Part shown: positions 17,390-25,666 of the stretch, piece after piece
How positions within the stretch are numbered: the stretch's first letter is position 1
Layout: each line of letters begins with the position of its first letter
DNA from: an uncultured Bacilli bacterium
GTDB lineage: Bacteria; Bacillota_I; Bacilli_A; RF39; UBA660
Assembly (NCBI GenBank): GCA_934085675.1
Contig: CAKOHH010000005.1
Span: 1-64,000 of the forward strand
Direction: 5' to 3'
DNA: 64,000 bases
Notes under the pieces: model-generated
The model's input: only the letters and a program-made list of their open reading frames with translations
Databases searched by the model: none
What the model was told of the DNA's origin: nothing
Made by a program: the position numbers and the translations under genes

Positions 17390-17650
17390 ATGAAGATTAC
17401 ATCTGTAAGTGTTCGTAAAATTACGAAAGAAAATTCAAGATTGAGAGGAATTGCATCTGTATTATTAGATGATTCATTTGCTATTCATGATATTAGAATA
17501 ATCGAAGGAGATAATGGTCTATTTATAGCAATGCCAAGTAGAAAAACTGCTACTGGTGAATATAAAGACGTATGTCATCCAATTAATCCAGATGTACGTA
17601 CTGAGTTTACAAACGCTGTTTTAGATGCTTATAAAAAGGCTGAAGAATAA
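17390..17650 (+). CDS. spoVG: SpoVG RNA-binding regulator
   Basis: 86-aa SpoVG, a small nucleic-acid-binding regulator of septation, virulence and sporulation in Bacillota. Family signature: MKITSVSVRKI at the N-terminus, LDDSFAIHDIRII, GLFIAMPSRKT and HPINPDVR. Strong AGAAGGAGAG ribosome-binding site. Preceded by its own promoter and followed by a clear terminator, so likely monocistronic. Confidence 0.96.
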   Translation: MKITSVSVRKITKENSRLRGIASVLLDDSFAIHDIRIIEGDNGLFIAMPSRKTATGEYKDVCHPINPDVRTEFTNAVLDAYKKAEE

Positions 17651-17655
17651 AAAAT

Positions 17656-17677
17656 ACTAGGAAATCCTAGTTTTTTT
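17656..17677 (+). terminator. Terminator after spoVG
   Basis: Perfect ACTAGGA/TCCTAGT hairpin followed by seven Ts. Confidence 0.85.
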
Positions 17678-17722
17678 AGTGATAAATTGATTTTAACATC
17701 ATATGCTTTACTGGGTGATAAT

Positions 17723-18013
17723 ATGGATAGTGTTCCACAGTTAGTTTCAAGTAGTCATGAAGTAAAAATTATCGATAGACGAGAAATATATTTAACAGGT
17801 GTAAAAAAAATAACAAGTTTTGACCATGAAGAATTTTTAATGGAAACAACGATGGGGACATTACTCTTAAAAGGGAGCAACTTAGAACTATTAAAATTAG
17901 ATACTCATGACGGTAATGTAAAAATAAAAGGAAAAATAAATAGTTATCAATATTTAGAAAAAACAGGAACAAAGCCAAAAGAAGAAAGTTTTATGGCTAA
18001 ATTATTTAAATAA
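17723..18013 (+). CDS. yabP: Sporulation protein YabP
   Basis: YabP is needed for spore cortex formation in B. subtilis. The 96-aa protein has the SHEVKIIDRREIYLTGVKKI, FDHEEFLMETTMGTL and VKIKGKINSYQYLEK blocks of the YabP/YqfC family and the FMAKLFK C-terminus. ATG 17723 follows GGGTGAT; the open frame from TTG 17687 is probably 5' leader. A CATATGCT motif at about 17699-17706 resembles a sporulation-sigma -10 box but this is weak. yabP-yabQ-divIC order is as in B. subtilis. Confidence 0.88.
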   Translation: MDSVPQLVSSSHEVKIIDRREIYLTGVKKITSFDHEEFLMETTMGTLLLKGSNLELLKLDTHDGNVKIKGKINSYQYLEKTGTKPKEESFMAKLFK

Positions 18014-18318
18014 TGAATGAAGTTATTCAACTTTTATCTTTTTTTGCTTCCTTTTGTTTTGGCTTTTTCTTTCATGTTTTAACCAATTTTCATTTTAAAT
18101 TAACAGATACTTATCCCATTTGGCTTAAATATCTAACCACTTTTCTTTTCATAGGTGATATTACTTTAATGTATTTACTTCTCCTTTATTATCTAAATGA
18201 TGGTGTTGTTCATATTTATTTTGTTTTCTTTGTTCTCTTTGGTTTTGCTTCATATGGTTACCTGTCAAAAAATGTCAACATTTCAAAAAATTCTATCCTT
18301 AAAATTGTAAAAAAATAG
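18013..18318 (+). CDS. yabQ: Spore cortex membrane protein YabQ
   Basis: 101-aa polytopic membrane protein, three to four hydrophobic segments, matching the YabQ family in position (yabP-yabQ-divIC). Its ATG directly abuts the end of yabP, overlapping by 1 nt. No strong sequence motif; the assignment depends on synteny, size and topology. Predicted location: outer forespore membrane. Confidence 0.75.
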   Translation: MNEVIQLLSFFASFCFGFFFHVLTNFHFKLTDTYPIWLKYLTTFLFIGDITLMYLLLLYYLNDGVVHIYFVFFVLFGFASYGYLSKNVNISKNSILKIVKK

Positions 18319-18333
18319 AAAGAATGATATAAT
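18305..18333 (+). promoter_or_regulatory. Promoter of divIC
   Basis: TTGTAA, 17-bp spacer, TATAAT (18328-18333), overlapping the yabQ C-terminus, giving divIC vegetative expression independent of the sporulation genes. Confidence 0.7.
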
Positions 18334-18357
18334 CCGCGTAGAAAGTAGGGATGGTAT

Positions 18358-18660
18358 TTGCAAAAGAAAACACTTTCTAAGGCGAAAAAAAGATTCTTTC
18401 TTTTAACGATTGCTCTTGTGCTAGTAGTATCTTTTTCTATCATTCAGATTTTTCAAGATTGGATTTCTATAGTATCCAATAAAACAGAAATACAAAATTT
18501 AAATAATTATTACGATGAACTACTTGCGGAAGAAGAAAGTTTAAATAGCGAAGTGACAAAGCTACATGACCCAGAATATGTGGCTCGTTATGCCAGAGAA
18601 AAGTATATGTATAGCTTACCAGGCGAATTTATCATAAAAATGCCTTCAAAAGATGAATAA
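18358..18660 (+). CDS. divIC: DivIC/FtsB-like cell division protein
   Basis: Bitopic septum protein (FtsB/DivIC family) that scaffolds the FtsL-DivIB complex. A short basic cytoplasmic N-terminus precedes one TM segment (about 13-31) and a Leu/Asn-rich coiled coil (about 38-65), then DPEYVARYAREKYMYSLPGE, the family's conserved tail. 100 aa. Starts with TTG; no nearby in-frame ATG exists. Confidence 0.85.
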   Translation: MQKKTLSKAKKRFFLLTIALVLVVSFSIIQIFQDWISIVSNKTEIQNLNNYYDELLAEEESLNSEVTKLHDPEYVARYAREKYMYSLPGEFIIKMPSKDE

Positions 18661-18694
18661 AAAGGCTAATTTTGACGATTGGCCCTTTTTTTTT
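18661..18694 (+). terminator. Terminator after divIC
   Basis: AAAGGCTAAT/ATTGGCCCTTT imperfect stem followed by nine Ts. Confidence 0.7.
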
Positions 18695-18730
18695 ACCTTT
18701 TTTTTCGTTAAACTATAGTTAGTGATCAAT

Positions 18731-19387
18731 ATGGAAAAGTACTTCGTAGCCGTAAATTATAATTTGGTTTTTCATGGGTTAACCATGATAGAAAATTTAA
18801 ATATCGATTTACAGACGTCTTGCTGTCTTTTAGGAGAAAGTGGCTCTGGAAAAACTATGCTTTTAAAATCACTATTAAAAAATAAAAACTATGACACGAA
18901 TGGTACAGTATCTTTTTATTTAAAAGAACGTTTACTTTTCCAAAAAATAGATATTCAAAATTATGATGAAGAAACGATTTCCTTTTTAAAAAATTTTTTT
19001 AAGCAACCTGATGATTATAAATATGCCTTATGGACTAAAATCAAAAATATTCCCGATTTTTTGTTTTGTGATGAACTTAATCTTGATAGTGAAGATTTTA
19101 TATTATTTTTAAATTATCTCAAAGTTAAAAATATAAAAATATTTTATGTAACTAAGAACATTGAACAAACAATATATTTTGATTATTTATATGTTCTAAA
19201 AAATAATCAAATTGCCATAGAGGGAACTACAGAGTCTGTTTTAAAAGAAGAAAAATTAATGAAATTATTAGGTTATTCAATTCCTTTTTATGTTAATTTA
19301 TCAAAACAGTTAGGATATTACGGATTATCACATAAAATTTGTTATAATAAAGAAGACTTGGAGGAATCGTTATGGCCATCAATCTGA
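18731..19387 (+). CDS. Degenerate ABC ATPase (EcfA1-like)
   Basis: At the position of ecfA1 in the Bacillota order ecfA1-ecfA2-ecfT-truA-rplM-rpsI. Walker A GESGSGKT (residues 35-42) and a Walker B-like strand FLFCDE are present. The stretch between them is shortened, with no LSGGQ signature or clear Q-loop, and the H-loop His is replaced (VTKNIEQ where VTHD is expected). The C-terminus (DYLYVLKNNQIAIEGTTESVL, then YSIPFYVNLSKQLGYYGL) still resembles EcfA. ATG 18731 chosen; a GTG at 18722 overlaps the weak ribosome-binding site. See the finding on the pair. Confidence 0.72.
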   Translation: MEKYFVAVNYNLVFHGLTMIENLNIDLQTSCCLLGESGSGKTMLLKSLLKNKNYDTNGTVSFYLKERLLFQKIDIQNYDEETISFLKNFFKQPDDYKYALWTKIKNIPDFLFCDELNLDSEDFILFLNYLKVKNIKIFYVTKNIEQTIYFDYLYVLKNNQIAIEGTTESVLKEEKLMKLLGYSIPFYVNLSKQLGYYGLSHKICYNKEDLEESLWPSI

Positions 19388-20016
19388 CGTCTTTTTTAAA
19401 AGAAGATAATTTTACGGTTTTTGTAAATTTCAAATCGCATTTTCGTAATGCCAAATCATCTTTAGAACAAGGTTTTATTTTAGATAATAAAGTGACGTCT
19501 TTGATAAGTGTAGAAGAGTATTTAAAAAATAATACCTGTGCTTCAAGTGATAAAATTATTAAGCTTTTTAAACTTGTGAAACTAAAAGAGAGTATTTTAA
19601 CTGAATCTTTAAAATATTTGACTCCTTTAGAATTAAAAAAAGTTTATTTAGCAGAAGTTTTGCTTTTAAAATCAAAAATCATTATATGTGAATATTTTTT
19701 TAGAGATATGATTAATGAAGAGAAAGATTATTTTAGAAGACTTTTACGTAACTTAATATATAAACAAAAAATAAAAATCATTTTAATTGAAAATGACATA
19801 AACTTTATATGTGAAACAGTAAAAGAATTCTATTTGTTTACAAAAAACGAGAAATGCAAATTAATCACAGATTTTTATAACGAAGAAATTTATAAGTATG
19901 TGCCAATGCCATATACTGTAGAAATTATTAAATATTTAGAAGAATGTGGCTATGAAATTGACCATGAAATAACGTTCAATGAAACTTTAAAAGCCATATA
20001 TCGAGGTGTAGCATGA
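19372..20016 (+). CDS. Degenerate ABC ATPase partner (EcfA2-like, no Walker A)
   Basis: 214 aa, overlapping the previous gene by 16 nt and ending with a 4-nt overlap with truA. No P-loop is present in the N-terminal half. A signature-like segment YLTPLELKKVYLAEVLL (about residues 82-98) leads into a Walker B-like strand SKIIICEYFF, and IILIENDINFICE sits where the H-loop is expected but lacks His. The C-terminal PMPYTVEIIKYLEECGYEI resembles EcfA tails. Conserved context and residual ABC order suggest an ecfA2 descendant. Strong GGAGG site. Confidence 0.65.
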   Translation: MAINLTSFLKEDNFTVFVNFKSHFRNAKSSLEQGFILDNKVTSLISVEEYLKNNTCASSDKIIKLFKLVKLKESILTESLKYLTPLELKKVYLAEVLLLKSKIIICEYFFRDMINEEKDYFRRLLRNLIYKQKIKIILIENDINFICETVKEFYLFTKNEKCKLITDFYNEEIYKYVPMPYTVEIIKYLEECGYEIDHEITFNETLKAIYRGVA

Positions 20017-20735
20017 AATATTTAGCCATAATAAAATATGATGGAAGTAAATTTGAGGGTTTTCAAAGGCTTAATAATGGTAAAGGAGTGCAAAATGAAA
20101 TAGAAAATGTTCTTTCTATAATTGCCAAACGAAAAGTAGATATAAAAGGGGCTGGGCGAACAGACCGAAAAGTTCATGCTTTAGGTCAAGCTATTTCTTT
20201 TGATTTAGATATGGATATTACTTTATCTAAATTAAAGTATGTTATGAATAGGTTATTAAATCCCTATGTATCTGTGTTACATATTCAAAATGTGGATGAT
20301 ACTTTTCATGCTCGTTACAGTGCCAAAGAAAAAACTTATGTATATAAAGCCTATTATGGTGAAAAAGATCCCTTTTTAAGCGATTATGTCACTTATATTT
20401 ATCAAAAGCCAAATTTACTAAAAATGAAAAAAGCAGCTAAATTATTTTTAGGTACACATTCATTTAATAACTATGTCAGTGGTTTTAGGGATAATTACGA
20501 AACAACTATTTACGATATTAAAATAAAAAAACAAGGAAATTATTATTATTTTACATTACGTGGAACAGGTTTTTATCGTTATATGGTAAGACATATTGTT
20601 GGGGCTTTATTAGAAGTTGGTTTTAATAAAATATCTTTTGAAGACATCTCTTTTTCACTTTCTAATCCAACACAGAAAGTTCAATTTATGGTAGCAGAGC
20701 CACAAGGGCTGTATTTAAAAGAAGTAAAATATTAA
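20013..20735 (+). CDS. truA: tRNA pseudouridine(38-40) synthase
   Basis: TruA isomerises U38-U40 in the anticodon arm. Catalytic Asp51 lies in GAGRTDRKVHALGQ. Other blocks: HARYSAKEKTYVYK, NNYVSGFRDN and FYRYMVRHIVGALLEVG. 240 aa, normal. Conserved upstream of rplM-rpsI. Start overlaps the end of the preceding ABC gene (ATGA). Confidence 0.95.
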   Translation: MKYLAIIKYDGSKFEGFQRLNNGKGVQNEIENVLSIIAKRKVDIKGAGRTDRKVHALGQAISFDLDMDITLSKLKYVMNRLLNPYVSVLHIQNVDDTFHARYSAKEKTYVYKAYYGEKDPFLSDYVTYIYQKPNLLKMKKAAKLFLGTHSFNNYVSGFRDNYETTIYDIKIKKQGNYYYFTLRGTGFYRYMVRHIVGALLEVGFNKISFEDISFSLSNPTQKVQFMVAEPQGLYLKEVKY

Positions 20736-20783
20736 AAATTAACAAGAAAAATGTTAACTATTGATATTATTCGCTTTTTTTGT

Positions 20784-20812
20784 TTGACAATAACCATTTA
20801 ATCGCATATAAT
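20784..20812 (+). promoter_or_regulatory. Strong promoter for rplM-rpsI
   Basis: Perfect consensus TTGACA, 17-bp spacer, TATAAT (20807-20812). Transcription start near 20819. Confidence 0.9.
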
Positions 20813-20818
20813 TTTAAT

Positions 20819-20898
20819 CGGTACATTTTATTTTATCTTTAAGAAGTTTGCCGTGGGAAAGTGGATTTTGAGAAGATTAGATGAAAGGAAAGAATATT
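20819..20898 (+). promoter_or_regulatory. rplM 5' leader (possible L13 autoregulatory element)
   Basis: About 80 nt between the promoter and the rplM ATG. L13 leaders are known in low-GC Bacillota; this leader has a G-rich GCCGTGGGAAAGTGG stretch (20849-20863) that stands out from the AT background. I did not derive a full fold. Confidence 0.4.
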
Positions 20899-21330
20899 AT
20901 GAGTACATTTTTACAAAAAAAAGAAAATGTTGACCGTAAATGGTATGTAATTGATGCCGAAGGAAAAACATTAGGTCGCGTAGCTAGTAAAGCTGCTACA
21001 ATTTTAAGAGGTAAACATAAACCTACTTATACACCAAGCGTTGACTGTGGAGATTATGTTATTATCGTTAATGCATCTAAAGTTCGTTTAACTGGAAACA
21101 AGTTAGAAGACAAAATGTATTATAACCATTCTGGATTTCCAGGAGGCTTAAGAGAACGTAATGCTCGTACAATGCTTCAAAATTATCCTGAAGAAATGAT
21201 GGAACGTGCTGTTAAAGGAATGCTTCCTCATGGACGCTTAGGAAGACAAATGGGTAAAAAGTTATTTGTTTATCGCAATGAAAATCATAAACAAACAGCT
21301 CAAAAACCAGAAGAATTGAAAGTAGATTAA
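20899..21330 (+). CDS. rplM: 50S ribosomal protein L13
   Basis: 143 aa from ATG 20899, which follows AAAGGAAAG; an upstream in-frame ATG at 20881 lacks a ribosome-binding site. Diagnostic segments are RKWYVIDAEGKTLGRVAS, LRGKHKPTYTPSVDCGDYV and MLPHGRLGRQM. Forms the rplM-rpsI operon with the next gene 12 nt downstream. Confidence 0.97.
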   Translation: MSTFLQKKENVDRKWYVIDAEGKTLGRVASKAATILRGKHKPTYTPSVDCGDYVIIVNASKVRLTGNKLEDKMYYNHSGFPGGLRERNARTMLQNYPEEMMERAVKGMLPHGRLGRQMGKKLFVYRNENHKQTAQKPEELKVD

Positions 21331-21342
21331 GGAGGATAATTT

Positions 21343-21759
21343 ATGGCTAAACAAACATGGAGTGCTATTGGTAGAAGAAAACGTGCAACTGCACAAGTAA
21401 CTTTAACAAGTGGTACAGGAAATATTACAATTAATGGTGTAGATGTTAATGAATATATGCCTGATAAAATTTTAGTTTTAGACTTAAAACAACCTTTAAC
21501 ATTAACAAATAACGAAAATCGTTTTGATATCGAAGTTAATGTAAAAGGTGGAGGATACGCTGGACAAGCTGGTGCTATTCGTTTAGGTATTACAAGAGCT
21601 CTATTAAAATTTGATGCTAACACTGATCAAACTGCAGATACTGCTTATCGTAAAATCTTAAAACCAGCTGGTATGATTACAAGAGACCCAAGAGTTAAAG
21701 AACGTAAAAAATATGGTCTTAAAAAAGCTCGTCGTGCTCCTCAATTCTCAAAACGTTAA
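21343..21759 (+). CDS. rpsI: 30S ribosomal protein S9
   Basis: 138 aa with GRRKRATAQV at the N-terminus, VKGGGYAGQAGAIRLGITRA in the middle and the basic C-terminus ending in KKARRAPQFSKR, which reaches the P-site tRNA. GGAGG site 6-10 nt upstream. Confidence 0.97.
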   Translation: MAKQTWSAIGRRKRATAQVTLTSGTGNITINGVDVNEYMPDKILVLDLKQPLTLTNNENRFDIEVNVKGGGYAGQAGAIRLGITRALLKFDANTDQTADTAYRKILKPAGMITRDPRVKERKKYGLKKARRAPQFSKR

Positions 21760-21780
21760 TATTTTCTTTTTAAAAATGTC

Positions 21781-21808
21781 AAAAAGCTCACAAATGTGGG
21801 CTTTTTTT
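21781..21808 (+). terminator. Terminator of the rplM-rpsI operon
   Basis: AAAAAGC-CACA/TGTG-GCTTTTT hairpin followed by a T run. Confidence 0.8.
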
Positions 21809-21832
21809 GTAGTTATAAACGTAAAATAAAGT

Positions 21833-22465
21833 ATGAAAAAGAATTATATTTGTTTATTTTTGTTTTTATTATTTTTTTGCTTTTTTAATGTTGCTTTTGC
21901 TTCAGAAAAGCAGTTGCAAAACATTGTTATTTTAGATCCAGGTCATGGTGGAGTTGATCCTGGAACAGTGATAGATGACATTAAAGAAAAAGATATTAAT
22001 TTGAAGATTGCTCTTAAAGTAAAAGAAAAATTAGAGCATAAAAATATAACAGTTTTACTTACAAGGGACGGAGATTATGATTTAGCAAGCCCGGAAGTTA
22101 ATAGACGTAAAAAAAGTGATTTTGATCATCGTATTCGTAGAATAAATGAAAGTGGCGCTAATTATTATATTTCTATCCATTTAAACTATTTAGAAAATAA
22201 AAGTTATTTTGGACCACAAGTGTTTTACACAAAAGAAAACAAAGATTTAGCTATTCAAATGCAAAATGACTTTAATAAAACCCTTAATGTAAACCGAGAG
22301 GCCAAAAAAATTCCAAATACCATTTATATGTATTCAAAACTAAAAGTTCCTGGTGTTTTAATAGAATGTGGTTTCTTATCTAATTATGAGGAAAGAAAAA
22401 AATTATTAGATGATAACTACATAGATAATTTAGCTAGTATCATTGCTAATAATCTTAAATTTTAG
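21833..22465 (+). CDS. cwlD: N-acetylmuramoyl-L-alanine amidase CwlD
   Basis: Amidase_3 enzyme needed to make muramic delta-lactam in spore cortex. A Sec signal peptide occupies residues 1-23 (cleavage near VAFAS). Zinc ligands fit DPGHGGVDPG (35-44), an internal ENDxN-like region is KEKDIN, and YISIHLN and ECGFLSN supply the second His and catalytic Glu. DLASPEVNRRKKSDFDHRI is typical of CwlD. It lies after rpsI exactly as cwlD follows rpsI-ybaJ in B. subtilis. 210 aa. Confidence 0.88.
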   Translation: MKKNYICLFLFLLFFCFFNVAFASEKQLQNIVILDPGHGGVDPGTVIDDIKEKDINLKIALKVKEKLEHKNITVLLTRDGDYDLASPEVNRRKKSDFDHRIRRINESGANYYISIHLNYLENKSYFGPQVFYTKENKDLAIQMQNDFNKTLNVNREAKKIPNTIYMYSKLKVPGVLIECGFLSNYEERKKLLDDNYIDNLASIIANNLKF

Positions 22466-23420
22466 AGTAAATAAGCGGCTTATTGTCATGCCAAGAAATA
22501 CCAGATAAGTAAGAATAATCTTTTAAAATGTTCATAACTTCATTTAAGGAAACTTTATTGGCAAAATAGTTATCAATAATTTTAATGGCGTTTAATGCAT
22601 TATCAAGTGCTTCTTCATATAAGTCATTAAAAGATTGGTTACTTTCTTTACCACTCCAAGGATTCAACCATAAATCATGTTTTTCATTTAAATAATTACG
22701 ATTTATTTCTGTGACATGAAAACTTAAATATTCATAACGACGTTTACTAAGGAAAGTAATGTTGTCCCTTAATCGATAAAGTTTTTTCTTGATTCCCATT
22801 TTATCCGTGACAAAATTTTTGAGAATGAAGTTCCCATTTTGAACCGACTTTTCATAAATAGTCCCCATATTTTTAACATTAAATGTTTGCAAATAAACAT
22901 TATCCATTATACTTTTAAGTTCTTTAGAAAATTTTATTTTGGGTAAAAGAATATTAGCTAACTGTTCATCTTTTAAGGCTTTATTCTCCCTTTTTTTGAG
23001 CATGTAGGCATCTAGATTTACTTCCATTTTTGCGTGTAATCCTCGATGTTTCAAATTCAAATTAACATCGTTTGTATAATAGAAAACAAAGGGGTGACAA
23101 TGATAATCCAAGATGTAATGGGTGACACTACCATAAAGAAAGGCTAAAAGTTCGGCATTATTTTCTAAATGCTTTTTCTTGATATTTTCTATAATTTTTT
23201 TAAAATAAATATCTGTTTTTACTTTTTGAGCGTCTATCCCTAATTGTCTTATTTTTTGACCAGTAATAGGAAATAAAAAATGATAATAAAATAAATTATC
23301 AAAACTTTGCGCAAATATTAAGTAGGTTTCGATGTTTTTGTTGACCGTTTCTTTTATAGAATGGGGTAGACTTTCTAAAATATCTTTGGCAAATAAATGA
23401 TGGGTAACAATTGAGGGCAT
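22455..23420 (-). CDS. Zinc-dependent phospholipase C-like protein
   Basis: 321 aa, convergent with cwlD and overlapping its end by 11 nt. The N-terminus MPSIVTHHLFAKDIL and internal FAQSFDNLFYY, GSVTHYILDYHCHPFVFYY match the zinc-dependent PLC / S1-P1 nuclease-like family (His/Asp ligands). No signal peptide, so probably cytosolic; substrate unknown. Common as an uncharacterised gene in Bacillota. Confidence 0.78.
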   Translation of the reverse strand: MPSIVTHHLFAKDILESLPHSIKETVNKNIETYLIFAQSFDNLFYYHFLFPITGQKIRQLGIDAQKVKTDIYFKKIIENIKKKHLENNAELLAFLYGSVTHYILDYHCHPFVFYYTNDVNLNLKHRGLHAKMEVNLDAYMLKKRENKALKDEQLANILLPKIKFSKELKSIMDNVYLQTFNVKNMGTIYEKSVQNGNFILKNFVTDKMGIKKKLYRLRDNITFLSKRRYEYLSFHVTEINRNYLNEKHDLWLNPWSGKESNQSFNDLYEEALDNALNAIKIIDNYFANKVSLNEVMNILKDYSYLSGISWHDNKPLIYSKI

Positions 23421-23524
23421 AACAAGCTCCTTTCTTAAAAAATATTATAAAACAATTTCACCTTTTTTTCACAAAATCATAACAAAGTTGACATGAAAAC
23501 TTTTTACAATTAATATGTACTTTG

Positions 23525-23533
23525 TGATATAAT
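23525..23533 (+). promoter_or_regulatory. Extended -10 promoter of the Abi-like gene
   Basis: TGATATAAT at 23525-23533, an extended -10; no good -35 at the right spacing (TTTACA is 19 bp away). Confidence 0.5.
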
Positions 23534-23557
23534 GTTTGCAGAATATGGGGCGATGTG

Positions 23558-24484
23558 ATGCAAAAAACATTCAAAACTCTTGAAGAACAAGTCAGCATTA
23601 TGCAAGGTAAAGGGCTTATTATTACGAATACAAAAGAAGCCGAAGATATTTTACTTCGTGAAAATTATTTTTTCTTTAATGGTTATCGAATGCTTTTTAT
23701 GGAAAGTGCCAGCAATAAAAAATTTATTGAGGGAACAACCTTTGAAGAAGTATATGCGATGTTCCAATTTGATAGACACATGCGTAATATTATTTTTAAA
23801 AACTTACTAATTATTGAAAATAATATTAAAAGTATAACATCTTATAATATGTCAAAACATTATGGTATTCGTGAGGAAGATTATTTAAATCCTAAAAATT
23901 TTGTTTCTGATAAAAAAAGAAGAAAACAAGTAGATGATTTACTAAGAAAAATGAAAAGACAAATTAGAATTAATGGTGGTCAACATCAGGCTACCATGCA
24001 TTATATTGATAAATATGGCTATATTCCTTTTTGGATTGTGGTTAAAATCTTGTCTTTTGGAATTGTTAGTGAATTATATCAAATCTTAAAGCCTGAAAAT
24101 CAAGCCGAAATAGCTAAAGATTTTGATGTCAGTGTTGAACAGCTTATTGTTTATTTACCAATTTTAGCTAATTTTCGGAATCTGTGTGCTCATGAAGATA
24201 TCTTGTATGATCATAGAGCTCAACGTGACATTGAAGATACAATTTATCATGAACAACTACATATTCCTAAATTAAATGGGGAATATATATATGGAAAAAG
24301 TGATTTATTTGCTATTGTTTTAATTTTAAAACAAATGCTTCGTAAGGATGATTTTTTCTTACTAATGAGTGAAATGGAATATGAAATTCAAATTTTAGCA
24401 GATAAATTAAAAACAATCTCTATCGAAAAAGTATTAGATAGAATGGGATTTCCAATCAATTATCAACAACTAATTAAATTATGA
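23558..24484 (+). CDS. Abi_2 family (AbiD/AbiF-like) HEPN protein
   Basis: 308-aa member of the Abi_2 family linked to phage abortive infection. N-terminal KTFKTLEEQVSIMQGKGL and ENYFFFNGYRM are typical; the HEPN RNase-like motif R-x4-H is RNLCAH at residues 207-212. It sits alone among housekeeping genes and has no visible partner, RM genes or mobile genes nearby. ATG 23558 preferred to GTG 23555. Could be a defence gene or a domesticated copy. Confidence 0.85.
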   Translation: MQKTFKTLEEQVSIMQGKGLIITNTKEAEDILLRENYFFFNGYRMLFMESASNKKFIEGTTFEEVYAMFQFDRHMRNIIFKNLLIIENNIKSITSYNMSKHYGIREEDYLNPKNFVSDKKRRKQVDDLLRKMKRQIRINGGQHQATMHYIDKYGYIPFWIVVKILSFGIVSELYQILKPENQAEIAKDFDVSVEQLIVYLPILANFRNLCAHEDILYDHRAQRDIEDTIYHEQLHIPKLNGEYIYGKSDLFAIVLILKQMLRKDDFFLLMSEMEYEIQILADKLKTISIEKVLDRMGFPINYQQLIKL

Positions 24485-24502
24485 AAGGAATGTTAAACTA
24501 AA

Positions 24503-25642
24503 ATGAAAAAAGAAAAAGTTGTTACTGCCAAAACATCAAATTCTATAGGACGTTATTTGATACTTTCAGTTATTATGCTTTTTATAGGAGCTGGAGGATT
24601 ATATTTACTTATTTATTTTTTCCCAGAACCATTTGTTAAAACGATAACTGAGGAAGTCGTTAATAAAAATGTGACTGTGACAGATACTGGTATTGCTGAT
24701 GCGGTTGACAAAGTTTATGATGCTGTTGTTGTTGTAAAAACTTACATTAATAAAGAATTATACGCGACAGGGACTGGTTTTGTATACAAAAAAGAAGGTA
24801 ATAAAACCTATATTTTAACCAATAACCATGTTATTGATAGTGGAGACGCAGTTTATGCCGTTTTCACTGATGGCTCTATTGTTGAGACTAAAATAGAAGG
24901 CAAAGATTCTTACTCAGATACTGCTGTTTTATCCATTGATTCATCAAAGGCTTTAGCAATAGCAACGATGGGTAGCAGTGAAAATTCAAGACTTGGCGAT
25001 ACAGTCTTTACAGTCGGCGCTCCAATTAATGCTGATACTTATTCGGGAACCGTTACAAGAGGTATCTTATCGGGAAAAAATAGACTTGTCAGTGTTTCTT
25101 CATCTAATAGTTCTCGTGCAGATATGATGATGAGTGTTTTACAAACAGACGCGGCTATTAACTCTGGAAACTCAGGTGGACCATTATTAAATGCTAATGG
25201 TGAGGTTATTGGAATGAATTCTTTAAAATTATCTTCAGGAAGTTCAACATCTACTGCTACTATTGAGGGAATGGGTTTTGCTATTCCAATTGAAACTGCT
25301 TTAAAATACGCTACTAAACTAGAAAAAGGTGAAACGATTGAACGTCCATCTCTAGGAGTATCTATGTTAAACGTCAGTGACTTTAACTATCCTACATTAA
25401 GTAGTCTAGGTGTTTCAAGTGGTGTTTACATTCAAACGGTTGTCGCTTCTTCTCCGGCTGAAAAAGGTGGTATCAAAAATGGTGATATTATCGTTGCAGC
25501 GGATGACAAAGAAGTTACTAACTTGGCCTATTTAAGATATTTACTTTATAACCACACAGTGGGTGATACGATGAAAATTAAAGTTTATCGTAAAGGAGAA
25601 TATAAAGAATTAACAATTACTCTAGACCAAAAAGCAAGTTAA
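24503..25642 (+). CDS. htrA: HtrA-like membrane-anchored serine protease
   Basis: DegP/HtrA quality-control protease. One TM segment (residues 19-41) anchors an extracytoplasmic trypsin-like domain with triad His109 (NNHVID), Asp139 (YSDTAVL) and Ser224 (GNSGGPL). A single PDZ domain covers about 280-375. 379 aa, normal for Bacillota. In B. subtilis htrC adjoins walJ; here walJ is 8.5 kb downstream. Confidence 0.93.
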   Translation: MKKEKVVTAKTSNSIGRYLILSVIMLFIGAGGLYLLIYFFPEPFVKTITEEVVNKNVTVTDTGIADAVDKVYDAVVVVKTYINKELYATGTGFVYKKEGNKTYILTNNHVIDSGDAVYAVFTDGSIVETKIEGKDSYSDTAVLSIDSSKALAIATMGSSENSRLGDTVFTVGAPINADTYSGTVTRGILSGKNRLVSVSSSNSSRADMMMSVLQTDAAINSGNSGGPLLNANGEVIGMNSLKLSSGSSTSTATIEGMGFAIPIETALKYATKLEKGETIERPSLGVSMLNVSDFNYPTLSSLGVSSGVYIQTVVASSPAEKGGIKNGDIIVAADDKEVTNLAYLRYLLYNHTVGDTMKIKVYRKGEYKELTITLDQKAS

Positions 25643-25666
25643 TTTAAATAAAAAAGGAAGTTGCAA

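Noticed and set aside
17687..17722. TTG 17687 as start of yabP
   Set aside because: No ribosome-binding site, and the resulting extra residues are not seen in YabP; ATG 17723 has GGGTGAT.
23461..23520. TTGACA at 23489 as a promoter for the Abi gene
   Set aside because: The nearest -10-like box is only 11 bp away, too close; the extended -10 at 23525 fits better.
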